64,000 nucleotides of DNA from Xanthobacter agilis (GTDB lineage Bacteria > Pseudomonadota > Alphaproteobacteria > Rhizobiales > Xanthobacteraceae): the NCBI RefSeq assembly GCF_021730435.1, contig NZ_JABWGX010000008.1, positions 62,001-126,000 of the forward strand, read 5' to 3'. Below, piece after piece: positions 38,231 through 46,654 of the stretch. A program made the translations under genes and the position numbers. Within the stretch, counting starts at the first letter, position 1; each line of letters starts with the position of its first letter. The notes beneath the pieces were generated by a model that had not been told where the DNA came from, did not search any database, and was given only the letters and a program-made list of their open reading frames with translations.

Positions 38231-40006
38231 ATGACGCAGTTCCAGGCGCGCCCGGATGCTCCCGTGCTCGAAGCCCGCGGGCTCGCCAAGGGCTATGGGG
38301 TGGGCGAGGCCCGCAATGCGGTGCTGGCCGGGATCGACCTTCAGGTGCACGAGGGTGAGTTCATCGCCATCGTGGGCTTCTCCGGCTCGGGCAAGTCCAC
38401 GCTCATCTCGCTGCTGAGCGGTCTGGCCTCGCCGGATGCCGGAGAGGTGCGCTTCAAGGGCCTGCCGGTGAGCGGTCCGTCACCGGCGCGGGGCGTTGTG
38501 TTCCAGAACTACGCGCTGATGCCGTGGCTCTCGGTGGAGGCCAACGTGGCCCTGGCCGTGGAGGCCGTGCACAAGGCGCTGCCCAAGGCGGAGCGGCGGG
38601 AGATCGCCGCGCGTTATATCGACATGGTGGGCCTTGCCCATGCCAGGGACAGGAAGCCCGCGGAGCTTTCGGGCGGCATGCGCCAGCGCGTATCGGTGGC
38701 GCGCGCGCTCGCCATGCGTCCGGACGTGCTGCTGCTCGACGAGCCGCTCTCGGCCCTCGATGCGCTCACCCGTGCCAAGCTCCAGGACGAATTTGCCGCC
38801 ATCTGCGAGCGGGAGAAGAAAACAATCGTCCTCATCACCAACGATGTGGACGAGGCGATCCTGCTGGCGGATCGCATCCTGCCGTTGACCCCCGGTCCCG
38901 AAGCCACCCTCGGGCGCTCCTTCCCGGTGAACATGCCGCGTCCGCGCGCGCGCAGCGCCATGAATTCGGACGCCGATTTCATCCGCATCCGGGCCGAGGT
39001 GACGGCGTACCTGCTCGACCTCGGTGCCCGGCGCGGGGGGGATGGGCGCAGCCCGATCACGCTTCCGAAAGTGGTGCCCATCACCCAAAAGGCGCAGGCG
39101 GAGAAGCTGCCGGCGGCCTATGCCAAGCGCGCCACCTCGCCCATCGAGAAGCGCTATGTCGAGTTCTTCGAGCTTCGCAAGGTTTATCCGACGCCCAAGG
39201 GGCCGCTGACCGTGGTCGATGGTTTCGACCTGAAGATCAACAAGGGCGAGTTCATTTCCATCATTGGCCATTCGGGCTGCGGCAAGTCCACGGTTCTGTC
39301 CATGGCGGCGGGGCTGAATGAGATCTCTTCCGGCGGCATCGTGCTCGACGGGCGCGAGGTGTCGGGGGCAGGGCCAGACCGGGCGGTGGTGTTCCAGGCC
39401 CCCTCCCTCATGCCGTGGCTGACGGCACGGGAGAATGTGGCGCTGGGGGTGAACAAGGTCTATCCGGACGCAACGCCGGCCGAGCGCTGCGACATCGTCG
39501 AATATTATCTCCAGCGCGTGGGTCTGGGCGAGGCCATGCATCGGCTGGCGGCCGATCTTTCCAACGGCATGAAGCAACGGGTGGGCATCGCCCGGGCCTT
39601 CGCTTTGTCGCCCAAGCTGCTGCTGCTCGACGAGCCGTTCGGCATGCTGGACAGCCTGACCCGCTGGGAACTTCAGGATGTGCTGATGGAGGTGTGGGCG
39701 CGCACCAAGGTCACCGCCATTTGCGTCACCCACGATGTGGACGAAGCCATTCTGCTCGCCGACCGGGTGGTGATGATGTCCAACGGGCCGAAGGCGAAGA
39801 TCGGCAACATCATGAAGGTGGATCTGCCGCGCCCGCGCAGCCGCAAGGCGCTCCTCTCCCACCCCGATTACTACGCCTATCGCGAAGAGCTGCTCGACTT
39901 CCTGGAAGCCTACGAGGGCGGCGCGAACCCGGCGCCCGAGCAGCTTGAGGCGATCCAGGACAAGCGGGCGGCGCGCATCGCCCGGCAATCCCGCGCCGCG
40001 GAGTGA
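38231..40006 (+). CDS. Nitrate ABC transporter, two fused ATP-binding domains
   Basis: 591-aa fusion of two NrtD-type ATPase domains, so one chain supplies both nucleotide sites. Domain 1 (~10-270): Walker [10 protein letters not shown], signature LSGGMRQR, Walker [12 protein letters not shown], but Asn replaces the H-loop His (LITNDVDEA). Domain 2 (~305-565): Walker [10 protein letters not shown], degenerate signature LSNGMKQR, Walker [13 protein letters not shown] and normal VTHDVDEA. Domain 1's H-loop and domain 2's signature belong to the same composite site, so one ATP site looks weak and the other canonical. It differs from cyanobacterial NrtC, which is fused to a binding protein, so no symbol is given. 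Confidence 0.95.
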   Translation: MTQFQARPDAPVLEARGLAKGYGVGEARNAVLAGIDLQVHEGEFIAIVGFSGSGKSTLISLLSGLASPDAGEVRFKGLPVSGPSPARGVVFQNYALMPWLSVEANVALAVEAVHKALPKAERREIAARYIDMVGLAHARDRKPAELSGGMRQRVSVARALAMRPDVLLLDEPLSALDALTRAKLQDEFAAICEREKKTIVLITNDVDEAILLADRILPLTPGPEATLGRSFPVNMPRPRARSAMNSDADFIRIRAEVTAYLLDLGARRGGDGRSPITLPKVVPITQKAQAEKLPAAYAKRATSPIEKRYVEFFELRKVYPTPKGPLTVVDGFDLKINKGEFISIIGHSGCGKSTVLSMAAGLNEISSGGIVLDGREVSGAGPDRAVVFQAPSLMPWLTARENVALGVNKVYPDATPAERCDIVEYYLQRVGLGEAMHRLAADLSNGMKQRVGIARAFALSPKLLLLDEPFGMLDSLTRWELQDVLMEVWARTKVTAICVTHDVDEAILLADRVVMMSNGPKAKIGNIMKVDLPRPRSRKALLSHPDYYAYREELLDFLEAYEGGANPAPEQLEAIQDKRAARIARQSRAAE

Positions 40007-40011
40007 GATCC

Positions 40012-42468
40012 ATGACCCAGAAGCTCGTCATCATCGGCAACGGCATGGCCCCCGGCCGGATGCTGGAAGAGTTGCTCGAAAAGGCCCCAGGTCTTTACGA
40101 CGTCACCATTTTCAACGCCGAGCCGCGTGTCAATTACGACCGCATCATGCTTTCCCCCGTGCTCTCCGGCGAGAAGGACTACGCGGACATCATCATCCAC
40201 GACGAGGGCTGGTACGCCTATCACGGCATCACCCTTCACAAGGGCGCGCGGGTGACGCGCATTGACCGCGCCGCCAAGACCGTGACGGCGGCCAACGGCG
40301 TCACCGCCGCCTACGACAAGCTGGTGATCGCCACCGGCTCGGCGCCGGTCATTCTCCCGGTGCCGGGTGCGGACCTGCCCGGCGTCGTTGCCTATCGCGA
40401 CCTGGATGATGTCTTGCGCATGCTCGAAATCGCCAAGCAGGGCGGGCGGGCGGTGGTGATCGGCGGCGGGCTCCTGGGGCTGGAGGCGGCCTATGGGCTG
40501 CGGCGCCGGGGCATGGCGGTGAGCGTGGTGCACCTCATGCCGACCATCATGGAGCGCCAGCTTGATCCGGCGGCGGCCTATCTCCTGGAAAAGGCGCTCA
40601 CGGAGCGCGACATCTCCATCCTGACCCAGGCCAACACCAAGGCCATCCTGGGTCAGGGGAAGGCGGAGGGCGTGGCGCTCGCGGATGGGCGGGTGCTGCC
40701 CGCCGATCTGGTGGTGATGGCGGTGGGTATCCGTCCCTCGGCGCGCCTCGCGAAGGAAGCGGGCCTCACCGTCAACCGTGGCGTGGTGGTGGATGATGGC
40801 ATGCGGACGTCGGACCCGGCGATCTTTGCGCTGGGCGAATGTGCCGAGCATCGCGGCCAGTGCTACGGCCTCGTGGCCCCCCTCTACGAAAGCGCCAAGG
40901 TGCTGGCCGACAGGCTGTCGGGCGGGCAGGGAGAATATCAGGGCTCGGTGACCTCCACCAAGCTCAAGGTTACCGGCGTGAACCTCTTTTCCGCCGGCGA
41001 TTTCGCGGACGGTCCAGGTCGCGAGGAGGTGGTTCTGCGCGATGCCGCGGCCGGCGTCTACAAGCGTCTGGTGCTGAACGAGAACCGCATCATCGGCGCG
41101 GTGATGTATGGGGACGTCGCCGATGGCCCCTGGTATTTCGACATGCTGAAGCGGGGCCTTGATGTCTCGCATCTGCGTGACACGCTCATCTTTGGCCAGG
41201 CGGTGCAGGGCGCGCTTGCGGGCGGGTGCGGGGTCCAGGCGCCGGGCGCAGCGGTGGCGGCGCTCGCGGACGATGCGGAAATCTGCGGCTGCAACGGCAT
41301 CTCCAAGGGCAGGATCGTTGCCGCCATCACCGCCAAGGGATTGACCACGCTGGCGGAGGTGCGCGCCCACACCAAGGCCTCCGCCTCCTGCGGCTCGTGC
41401 ACCGGCCTCGTGGAGCAGGTGATGGCCCTGACCCTGGGCGAGGCCTACCGCCCGGCGGCGGTGGAGGCAGTGTGTGGCTGCACCGATCTCGGACACGATG
41501 ATGTGCGCCGCCTGATCCGGGCCAAGGGGCTGAAATCCATTCCGGAGGTGATGCAGGAACTGGAGTGGAAGACCTCCTGCGGCTGCGCCAAGTGCCGGCC
41601 GGCGCTCAATTACTATCTCGTGTGTGAATATCCGGACGATTATGCGGACGATTACCAGTCCCGCTTCGTCAATGAGCGCCTGCACGCCAACATCCAGAAG
41701 GACGGCACCTATTCGGTGGTGCCGCGGATGTGGGGCGGGGTGACCTCCGCCCACGAGCTGCGCGCCATCGCCGATGTGGTGGACAAGTTCGCCATTCCCA
41801 TGGTGAAGGTCACCGGTGGCCAGCGCATCGACCTCCTGGGCATCGTGAAGGAGGACCTGCCGGCGGTCTGGGCCGATCTGGGCAAGGCGGGCTTCGTCTC
41901 GGGCCAAGCCTATGCCAAGGGGCTGCGCACGGTGAAGACCTGCGTGGGGTCGCAATGGTGTCGGTTCGGCACCCAGGATTCCACCGGGCTCGGCATTCGC
42001 CTTGAAAAGTTCATGTGGGGCTCGTGGACGCCGGCGAAGGTGAAGCTCGCGGTGTCCGGCTGCCCGCGCAATTGCGCGGAATCCACCTGCAAGGACATCG
42101 GCATCATCTGCGTGGAGTCGGGCTACGAGATCCATTTCGCGGGGGCCGCCGGCCTGGAGATCAAGGGCACGGAAATCCTCGGTACCGTGAAGACCGAGGA
42201 CGAGGCGCTCGAGCATGTGGTGGCGCTTACCCAGATGTACCGTGAGCAGGCCCGGTATTTGGAGCGCATCTACAAATGGGCGAAGCGTATCGGCACCGAA
42301 ACGATCCGCGCCCAGATCATGGACGATGCCGAAAAGCGCCAGGGTTATTTCGAGCGCTTCGTGTTCAGCCAGGCATTCGCCCAGGTCGATCCGTGGTCGG
42401 AACGGGTGTCCGGCAAGGACAAGCACGAGTTCAAGCCCATGGCGGTCATCGCCGAGGCAGCGGAATAG
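40012..42468 (+). CDS. nirB: Assimilatory nitrite reductase NAD(P)H large subunit
   Basis: 818-aa enzyme reducing nitrite to ammonium in the cytoplasm. An N-terminal FAD/NAD(P)H reductase (VIIGNGMAPGRMLEELL; VVIGGGLLGLEAAYGLRRRG) is followed by two BFD-like [2Fe-2S] modules (CGCNGISKGRIV... ASCGSCTGLV and CGCTDLGHDD... TSCGCAKC). The C-terminal sirohaem-[4Fe-4S] domain has TCVGSQWCRFGTQDS and SGCPRNCAESTCKDIG. Complete. It lies five bases after the ABC ATPase and 10 before nirD, so transport and reduction are one transcription unit. Confidence 0.97.
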   Translation: MTQKLVIIGNGMAPGRMLEELLEKAPGLYDVTIFNAEPRVNYDRIMLSPVLSGEKDYADIIIHDEGWYAYHGITLHKGARVTRIDRAAKTVTAANGVTAAYDKLVIATGSAPVILPVPGADLPGVVAYRDLDDVLRMLEIAKQGGRAVVIGGGLLGLEAAYGLRRRGMAVSVVHLMPTIMERQLDPAAAYLLEKALTERDISILTQANTKAILGQGKAEGVALADGRVLPADLVVMAVGIRPSARLAKEAGLTVNRGVVVDDGMRTSDPAIFALGECAEHRGQCYGLVAPLYESAKVLADRLSGGQGEYQGSVTSTKLKVTGVNLFSAGDFADGPGREEVVLRDAAAGVYKRLVLNENRIIGAVMYGDVADGPWYFDMLKRGLDVSHLRDTLIFGQAVQGALAGGCGVQAPGAAVAALADDAEICGCNGISKGRIVAAITAKGLTTLAEVRAHTKASASCGSCTGLVEQVMALTLGEAYRPAAVEAVCGCTDLGHDDVRRLIRAKGLKSIPEVMQELEWKTSCGCAKCRPALNYYLVCEYPDDYADDYQSRFVNERLHANIQKDGTYSVVPRMWGGVTSAHELRAIADVVDKFAIPMVKVTGGQRIDLLGIVKEDLPAVWADLGKAGFVSGQAYAKGLRTVKTCVGSQWCRFGTQDSTGLGIRLEKFMWGSWTPAKVKLAVSGCPRNCAESTCKDIGIICVESGYEIHFAGAAGLEIKGTEILGTVKTEDEALEHVVALTQMYREQARYLERIYKWAKRIGTETIRAQIMDDAEKRQGYFERFVFSQAFAQVDPWSERVSGKDKHEFKPMAVIAEAAE

Positions 42469-42478
42469 GGGGCGCAAG

Positions 42479-42871
42479 ATGACCGATACGACTTGGACCG
42501 ATACGACCTGTGCAGACATGACCTGCACAGACGTGATTTGGATCGCCATCGGCCACATCGACGATATCCCACGCCGGGGGGCGCGCTGCGTCACCACCCC
42601 GAAGGGACGGATCGCGGTGTTCCGCACCGCGGATGACGCCGTGTTCGCCCTGGAGGACCGCTGCCCGCACAAGGGTGGGCCGCTCTCAGTGGGCATCGTC
42701 CATGGCCATTTTGTCACCTGTCCGCTCCACAATTGGAACATTGGCCTGGACAGCGGCCTCGCGCAGGGGGCCGACGAGGGGCAGGCCCGCGCCATGCCGG
42801 TGCGCAACGAGGGGGGCGCCTTGTTCCTCGCCCTTGATGCCCCGCCACAGCCAGCCGTCGCGGCGGAATAG
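42479..42871 (+). CDS. nirD: Nitrite reductase small subunit, Rieske-type
   Basis: 130-aa NirD with a Rieske fold: CPHKGGPLSVGIVHGHFVTCPLHNWNI keeps C-x-H and C-x2-H, so it should bind a [2Fe-2S] cluster, unlike NirD proteins that lost it. The N-terminus is unusual: four 15-bp repeats encode TDTTW/TDTTC/ADMTC/TDVIW before the normal NirD beginning WIAIGHIDDIP. An internal ATG at 42518 would remove two and a half repeats. Ten bases after nirB and nine before cysG. Confidence 0.94.
   Translation: MTDTTWTDTTCADMTCTDVIWIAIGHIDDIPRRGARCVTTPKGRIAVFRTADDAVFALEDRCPHKGGPLSVGIVHGHFVTCPLHNWNIGLDSGLAQGADEGQARAMPVRNEGGALFLALDAPPQPAVAAE
42482..42541 (+). repeat. Four 15-bp tandem repeats at the nirD 5' end
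   Basis: Units at 42482-42496, 42497-42511, 42512-42526 and 42527-42541 follow the pattern ACCGATACGACTTGG with increasing divergence (first two differ at two bases). Each encodes a T/A-D-x-T/I-W/C pentapeptide, so copy changes stay in frame. Confidence 0.85.
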
Positions 42872-42880
42872 GAGGGTGCC

Positions 42881-44326
42881 ATGGTCCATGCCACCGCGGC
42901 CAACGATGGTGCCGCCACCACTCTTCATCCCGCGCGGGTGGAGCCGCTCGCGGTTCTTCCCGTCTTTCTCCGCCTGAACGGGAAAAGCGCGCTGGTCGCC
43001 GGCGGCTCCGACGCGGCGGCCTGGAAGGCGGAACTGCTCCACGCGGCGGGTGCCCGTGTCGAGGTTCACGCCGCCATATTGAGCGAGGCCATGGCGGCCC
43101 TGGTGGCGGAGGGGCGGGCGGTTCGTGCCGGCGCCTCGTGGCGGGATGCGACGCTCGGCGCCTTCGCCGTGGCGGTGGCGGACCTCGACCCGCCGGAGGC
43201 GGAGGCGTTCGCTGCCGCCGCGCGGCGCGCGGGCGTGGCCGCCAATGTCATCGATCAGCCGGCCCTGTGCGCCTTCCAGTTCGGCTCCATCGTCAACCGC
43301 TCTCCGGTGGTGGTGGGCATTTCCACCGATGGCGCCGCGCCGGTGCTGGGGCAGGCCATCCGCCGCCGGATCGAGACCCTGCTGCCGCGCCATCTGGCCG
43401 CGTGGGGCGCGCTTGCGGGGCGCATCCGCCAACGCGTGGCAGCCCTTCGGCCATCCGCCGCCGAACGACGGCGCTTTTGGGAGACGTTCGCCGAGCGCGC
43501 CTTCACGGCTACCGGTGGTCCGGAGGAAGGCGCCTGGCCGGACGCGCGGCCGGGAACGGAAGGGGGTTCCGTGACGCTCGTGGGCGCCGGGCCCGGTGAT
43601 CCGGAATACCTCACCTTGAAGGGCATGCGCGCGCTCCAGTCGGCGGACGTGATCCTGTTCGACGATTTGGTGTCGCCGGAGCTTCTGGAGCTCGCGCGGC
43701 GCGAGGCGAAGCGCATGCTGGTGGGCAAGCGCGGTGGCCGCGAGAGTTGTCGGCAGGAGGAGATCAACGCGCTCATGCTGCGCTTCGCGCGGCAGGGCAA
43801 GCGGGTGGTGCGGCTCAAGGCCGGCGACCCGTCCGTGTTCGGGCGGGCCGGCGAGGAGATCGCGGCGCTGGAGGCGGCCGGCATTCCGGTGCGCGTGGTG
43901 CCCGGCATCACCACCGCCAGCGCCTTGGCCGCCGGCCTCAACACCTCGCTCACCCATCGCGACGCGGCGCAGGCGGTGCGCTTCGTCACCGGCCATTCGC
44001 GCCAGGGGGTGCTGCCGGACACCATCGATTGGCGGTCCGTGGCCGACCCTGCCACCACCACCGTGTTCTACATGGGTGGCCGCACCGCGCCCGAGATCGC
44101 CACGCGTCTGCTGGGCGCGGGCATGGCGCCGACGACTCCGGTGGTGATCGCCGCCAATGTCAGCCGCGCCAACGAGCGCAGATGGAGCGGACCTCTGGCC
44201 GAACTGGCGGATGGGATGGCCGCCATCGGCCACGACGATCCGGTCCTCATCGGCATCGGGCGCGTCTTCGCGCCACGGGCGGTCGCCGCACCGGTGGTGC
44301 CCTGCCCGGCCTATGCCGCCGGTTGA
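42881..44326 (+). CDS. cysG: Sirohaem synthase CysG
   Basis: 481-aa multifunctional enzyme making the sirohaem needed by NirB. The N-terminal precorrin-2 dehydrogenase/ferrochelatase (LPVFLRLNGKSALVAGGSDAAAWKAELL, IVNRSPVVVGISTDGAAPVL) is fused to uroporphyrinogen III methyltransferase (VTLVGAGPGDPEYLTLKGMRALQSADVILFDDLVS; LKAGDPSVFGRAGEE; GITTASALAA). GGS replaces the usual GGG in the NAD loop. A GGAGGG ribosome site precedes the ATG. Last gene of the nitrate cluster; its 3' end overlaps the convergent aminotransferase-like gene by 16 bases. Confidence 0.96.
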   Translation: MVHATAANDGAATTLHPARVEPLAVLPVFLRLNGKSALVAGGSDAAAWKAELLHAAGARVEVHAAILSEAMAALVAEGRAVRAGASWRDATLGAFAVAVADLDPPEAEAFAAAARRAGVAANVIDQPALCAFQFGSIVNRSPVVVGISTDGAAPVLGQAIRRRIETLLPRHLAAWGALAGRIRQRVAALRPSAAERRRFWETFAERAFTATGGPEEGAWPDARPGTEGGSVTLVGAGPGDPEYLTLKGMRALQSADVILFDDLVSPELLELARREAKRMLVGKRGGRESCRQEEINALMLRFARQGKRVVRLKAGDPSVFGRAGEEIAALEAAGIPVRVVPGITTASALAAGLNTSLTHRDAAQAVRFVTGHSRQGVLPDTIDWRSVADPATTTVFYMGGRTAPEIATRLLGAGMAPTTPVVIAANVSRANERRWSGPLAELADGMAAIGHDDPVLIGIGRVFAPRAVAAPVVPCPAYAAG

Positions 44327-45357
44327 CCCTCCTCTTCGGCGATCCGGGTCAGGATGGCCGTGGCCGCATCGATCTCCGCCTCGGTCACGGTCAGTGACGG
44401 GAACAGGCCGAGCACCGACCCCATGGGGCGGGTCAGAAGCCCGGCGTCGGCCGCGCGCCGGGCGAGCGGCGCGGCATCAGACGCACAGACAAGCCCCTGT
44501 GCCAGGCCTTGGCCGACCACGGCGGTGAAGATCGCCCGATGCCGATGGGAAAGCGCGGCCAAGCGATCTTCCAACATCCAGGAGCGGCTTTGGACCTCGG
44601 GCGCGAAGTCCGGCGCGAGCAGGCGATCCGCCCGCGCGTGGGCAAGAGCCAGCGATGCCGCATCCACCGCGTCGGGCCGGGCGGCGCCACGCGCCACCTT
44701 TTCGGTGGTGAGCACGGCCGCGAGGGGCGCGGCGCCCGCAAGACCGGAGCCGACGATCATCAGGTCGGGCGTCACGCCGGTCCATTCATAGGCCCAGATC
44801 ATGCCGGTACGGCATAGGCCGCTCGCGGTTTCGTCGAAGGCGAGCACGATGCCGTAATCGTCCGTGGTCTCGCGCAGCACCGCCAGCAGCCCGCGCGAGG
44901 GGATCTCCATGGTCGGGGTGGTGCGCAGCGGCGCGATCAGGATGCCCGCCGTCTTGGGCGTGATGGCGGCAAGGATGGTGCCGGGATCATCGGTGGCGAG
45001 GATGTCGAGTGCGTCATCACCGGCGAAGCCCTCGGGCAGGGGCGCGCTTTCCGGTCCGGCGCAATAGATCAGCCGCTTGCGCTTGGCCCGGCCCATGGCC
45101 TGCTGCGCCCCGCGGATGGTCTGGAGGACGAACCGGCCGGCGGAGCGGGCATCCGGCAGCAGAAAGCCGCGATCGGCGAACGAGACCGGGAGGAGCTTCT
45201 GAACCAATGCGTCGGCGCCAAGATCCCCCGCGGGAGCATCGTCGCTCTCGTCGTCATCATCGCAGGCGAGATCGAAGGGGCCGGAAAAGTCGAGAATCTG
45301 GGCCTCGACCGCATGGTCGTGCGCCCGCTCCAAGGGGGCGAGTACAGGGTCGGACAT
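44311..45357 (-). CDS. Class III aminotransferase-fold protein lacking the PLP lysine
   Basis: 348 aa, shorter than the ~400 of ArgD/class III transaminases. The active-site region is recognisable: VLAFDETASGLCRTGMIWAYEWTGVTPDLMIVGSGLAGAAPLAAVLTTEKV. Family members read DE(V/I)Q(S/T)G.GRTG...E...V.PD....AKGLGGG.P. Here the PLP-binding Lys position is Ser (VGSGLAG) and the Q after DE is also changed. It cannot form the internal aldimine, so it is probably not a transaminase. An acidic stretch (CDDDDESDD, residues ~32-40) sits near the N-terminus. It lies 137 bases downstream of the COG0523 GTPase on the same strand, after a hairpin. Function unknown. Confidence 0.85.
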   Translation of the reverse strand: MSDPVLAPLERAHDHAVEAQILDFSGPFDLACDDDDESDDAPAGDLGADALVQKLLPVSFADRGFLLPDARSAGRFVLQTIRGAQQAMGRAKRKRLIYCAGPESAPLPEGFAGDDALDILATDDPGTILAAITPKTAGILIAPLRTTPTMEIPSRGLLAVLRETTDDYGIVLAFDETASGLCRTGMIWAYEWTGVTPDLMIVGSGLAGAAPLAAVLTTEKVARGAARPDAVDAASLALAHARADRLLAPDFAPEVQSRSWMLEDRLAALSHRHRAIFTAVVGQGLAQGLVCASDAAPLARRAADAGLLTRPMGSVLGLFPSLTVTEAEIDAATAILTRIAEEEGQPAA

Positions 45358-45437
45358 GGGGCCTCCTTCCGGGCTCGGGTCGGGCCACGCGAGCGCACGC
45401 GCCGTTCACCCAAGGGTGCGCTTAAAGGTGCGCTCCC

Positions 45438-45472
45438 GTGCGGCAGACCGCAATATGGACGGTCCGCCGCAC
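45438..45472 (-). other. Intercistronic hairpin between GTPase and aminotransferase-like gene
   Basis: GTGCGGC-A-GACCG (45438-45450) pairs with CGGTC-C-GCCGCAC (45460-45472) over 12 base pairs with one mismatch; the loop is CAATATGGA. No T tract on either strand. Possible RNA processing or partial termination element in the minus-strand zinc operon. Confidence 0.5.
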
Positions 45473-45494
45473 CTGGATAAGGTATAACCCTACG

Positions 45495-46553
45495 TCATGC
45501 CTCGCAGGAGAGGAAGCCGTTCTTCAGCCATTCCGCATCGAGCTTGCGGCCGATGAAGACAATGCGGCTCGCCCGCGTCTCGTCGGCCTTCCAGGGCCGC
45601 TGGTGGTCGCCGTCGAGGATCATGTGGACGCCCTGGAACACGAACCGGTCCGGGTCGTCCTTGAACGACAAAATACCCTTGGAGCGCAGGATGTTGGGGC
45701 CTTCGGTGGCCACCAGCTGCTGCACCCAGGGGAAAAACTTCTCCGGGTTGAGCGGCTTGTCGGTGGAAAACGACACCGACTGCATCTCGCTGTCGTGCAC
45801 GGCGTGGAGGCCGTGGTGGTGCTCATGGTCGTGATCGTGCCCGCAGCCGCAATCGGGCCCGTGCTCATGGTCGTGGTGATGGTGGTCGTGCTCGTCCTCT
45901 TCCAGGAAGGCGGGCTCGATCTCCAGGATGCGGTCGAGGTCGAAGGCGCCCTGGTTCAGCACCTTGGCGATGTCGATCTCTGATTTCTGGGTGCGGTAGA
46001 GCTTGGCATAGGGGTTGATGCCGCGAATGCGGGCCTCCACCTCATTCAGCTCGGCGGGGGTCACGAGATCGGTCTTGTTGAGCAGGATCACGTCGGCGAA
46101 GGCCACCTGGTTCTTCGCCTCGGGCGCATCCTTCAGCCGGTCCGAGAGCCATTTGGCGTCGGCCACCGTCACCACCGCGTCAAGGCGGGTCTTGGCCTGC
46201 ACTTCCTCGTCCACGAAAAAGGTCTGGGCCACGGGAGCGGGGTCGGCAAGGCCCGTGGTCTCGATGATGATGCCGTCGAAGTCACCCTTGCGCCGCAGCA
46301 GCCCGTCGATGACGCGGATCAGGTCGCCGCGCACGGTGCAGCAGATGCAGCCGTTGTTCATCTCGAACACTTCCTCGTCGGCGCCCACCACGAGGTCGTT
46401 GTCGATGCCGATCTCGCCGAACTCGTTGACGATCACGGCAAATTTCTTGCCGTGGGGCTGCGAGAGGATGCGGTTGAGCAAGGTTGTCTTGCCCGCGCCG
46501 AGATAGCCGGTGAGGACGGTCACGGGGATCTTGTCGGACTGCGTGTCTGCCAT
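45495..46553 (-). CDS. COG0523-family GTPase, probable zinc metallochaperone
   Basis: 352-aa G3E GTPase of the CobW/ZNG1 class. Walker A GYLGAGKTTLL, the metal-binding CxCC in NNGCICCTVRGD, ETTGLADP, and NKTD guanine motif. A central His-rich loop (DEHDHHHHDHEHGPDCGCGHDHDHEHHHG) can bind several zinc ions. The C-terminal CobW_C domain ends WLKNGFLSCEA. Position directly after the zinc ABC transporter suggests it delivers scarce zinc to client proteins, as described for Zur-regulated COG0523 members; the client is not evident. Confidence 0.93.
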   Translation of the reverse strand: MADTQSDKIPVTVLTGYLGAGKTTLLNRILSQPHGKKFAVIVNEFGEIGIDNDLVVGADEEVFEMNNGCICCTVRGDLIRVIDGLLRRKGDFDGIIIETTGLADPAPVAQTFFVDEEVQAKTRLDAVVTVADAKWLSDRLKDAPEAKNQVAFADVILLNKTDLVTPAELNEVEARIRGINPYAKLYRTQKSEIDIAKVLNQGAFDLDRILEIEPAFLEEDEHDHHHHDHEHGPDCGCGHDHDHEHHHGLHAVHDSEMQSVSFSTDKPLNPEKFFPWVQQLVATEGPNILRSKGILSFKDDPDRFVFQGVHMILDGDHQRPWKADETRASRIVFIGRKLDAEWLKNGFLSCEA

Positions 46554-46654
46554 GGCTCACACCTGAATGAGCGGACGCCCGGCTGAGACCGGGCGTCGCG
46601 GGAGTGTCGCGGAAAGGCTCCGCGTGGTGAAATCTCTTTGGTCCGCCCCTCAGC

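Noticed and set aside
40012-42871. NirBD as a sulfite reductase system
   Set aside because: FAD/NADH domain fused to BFD and sirohaem domains plus a Rieske small subunit is the nitrite reductase arrangement, and it sits behind nitrate transport genes.
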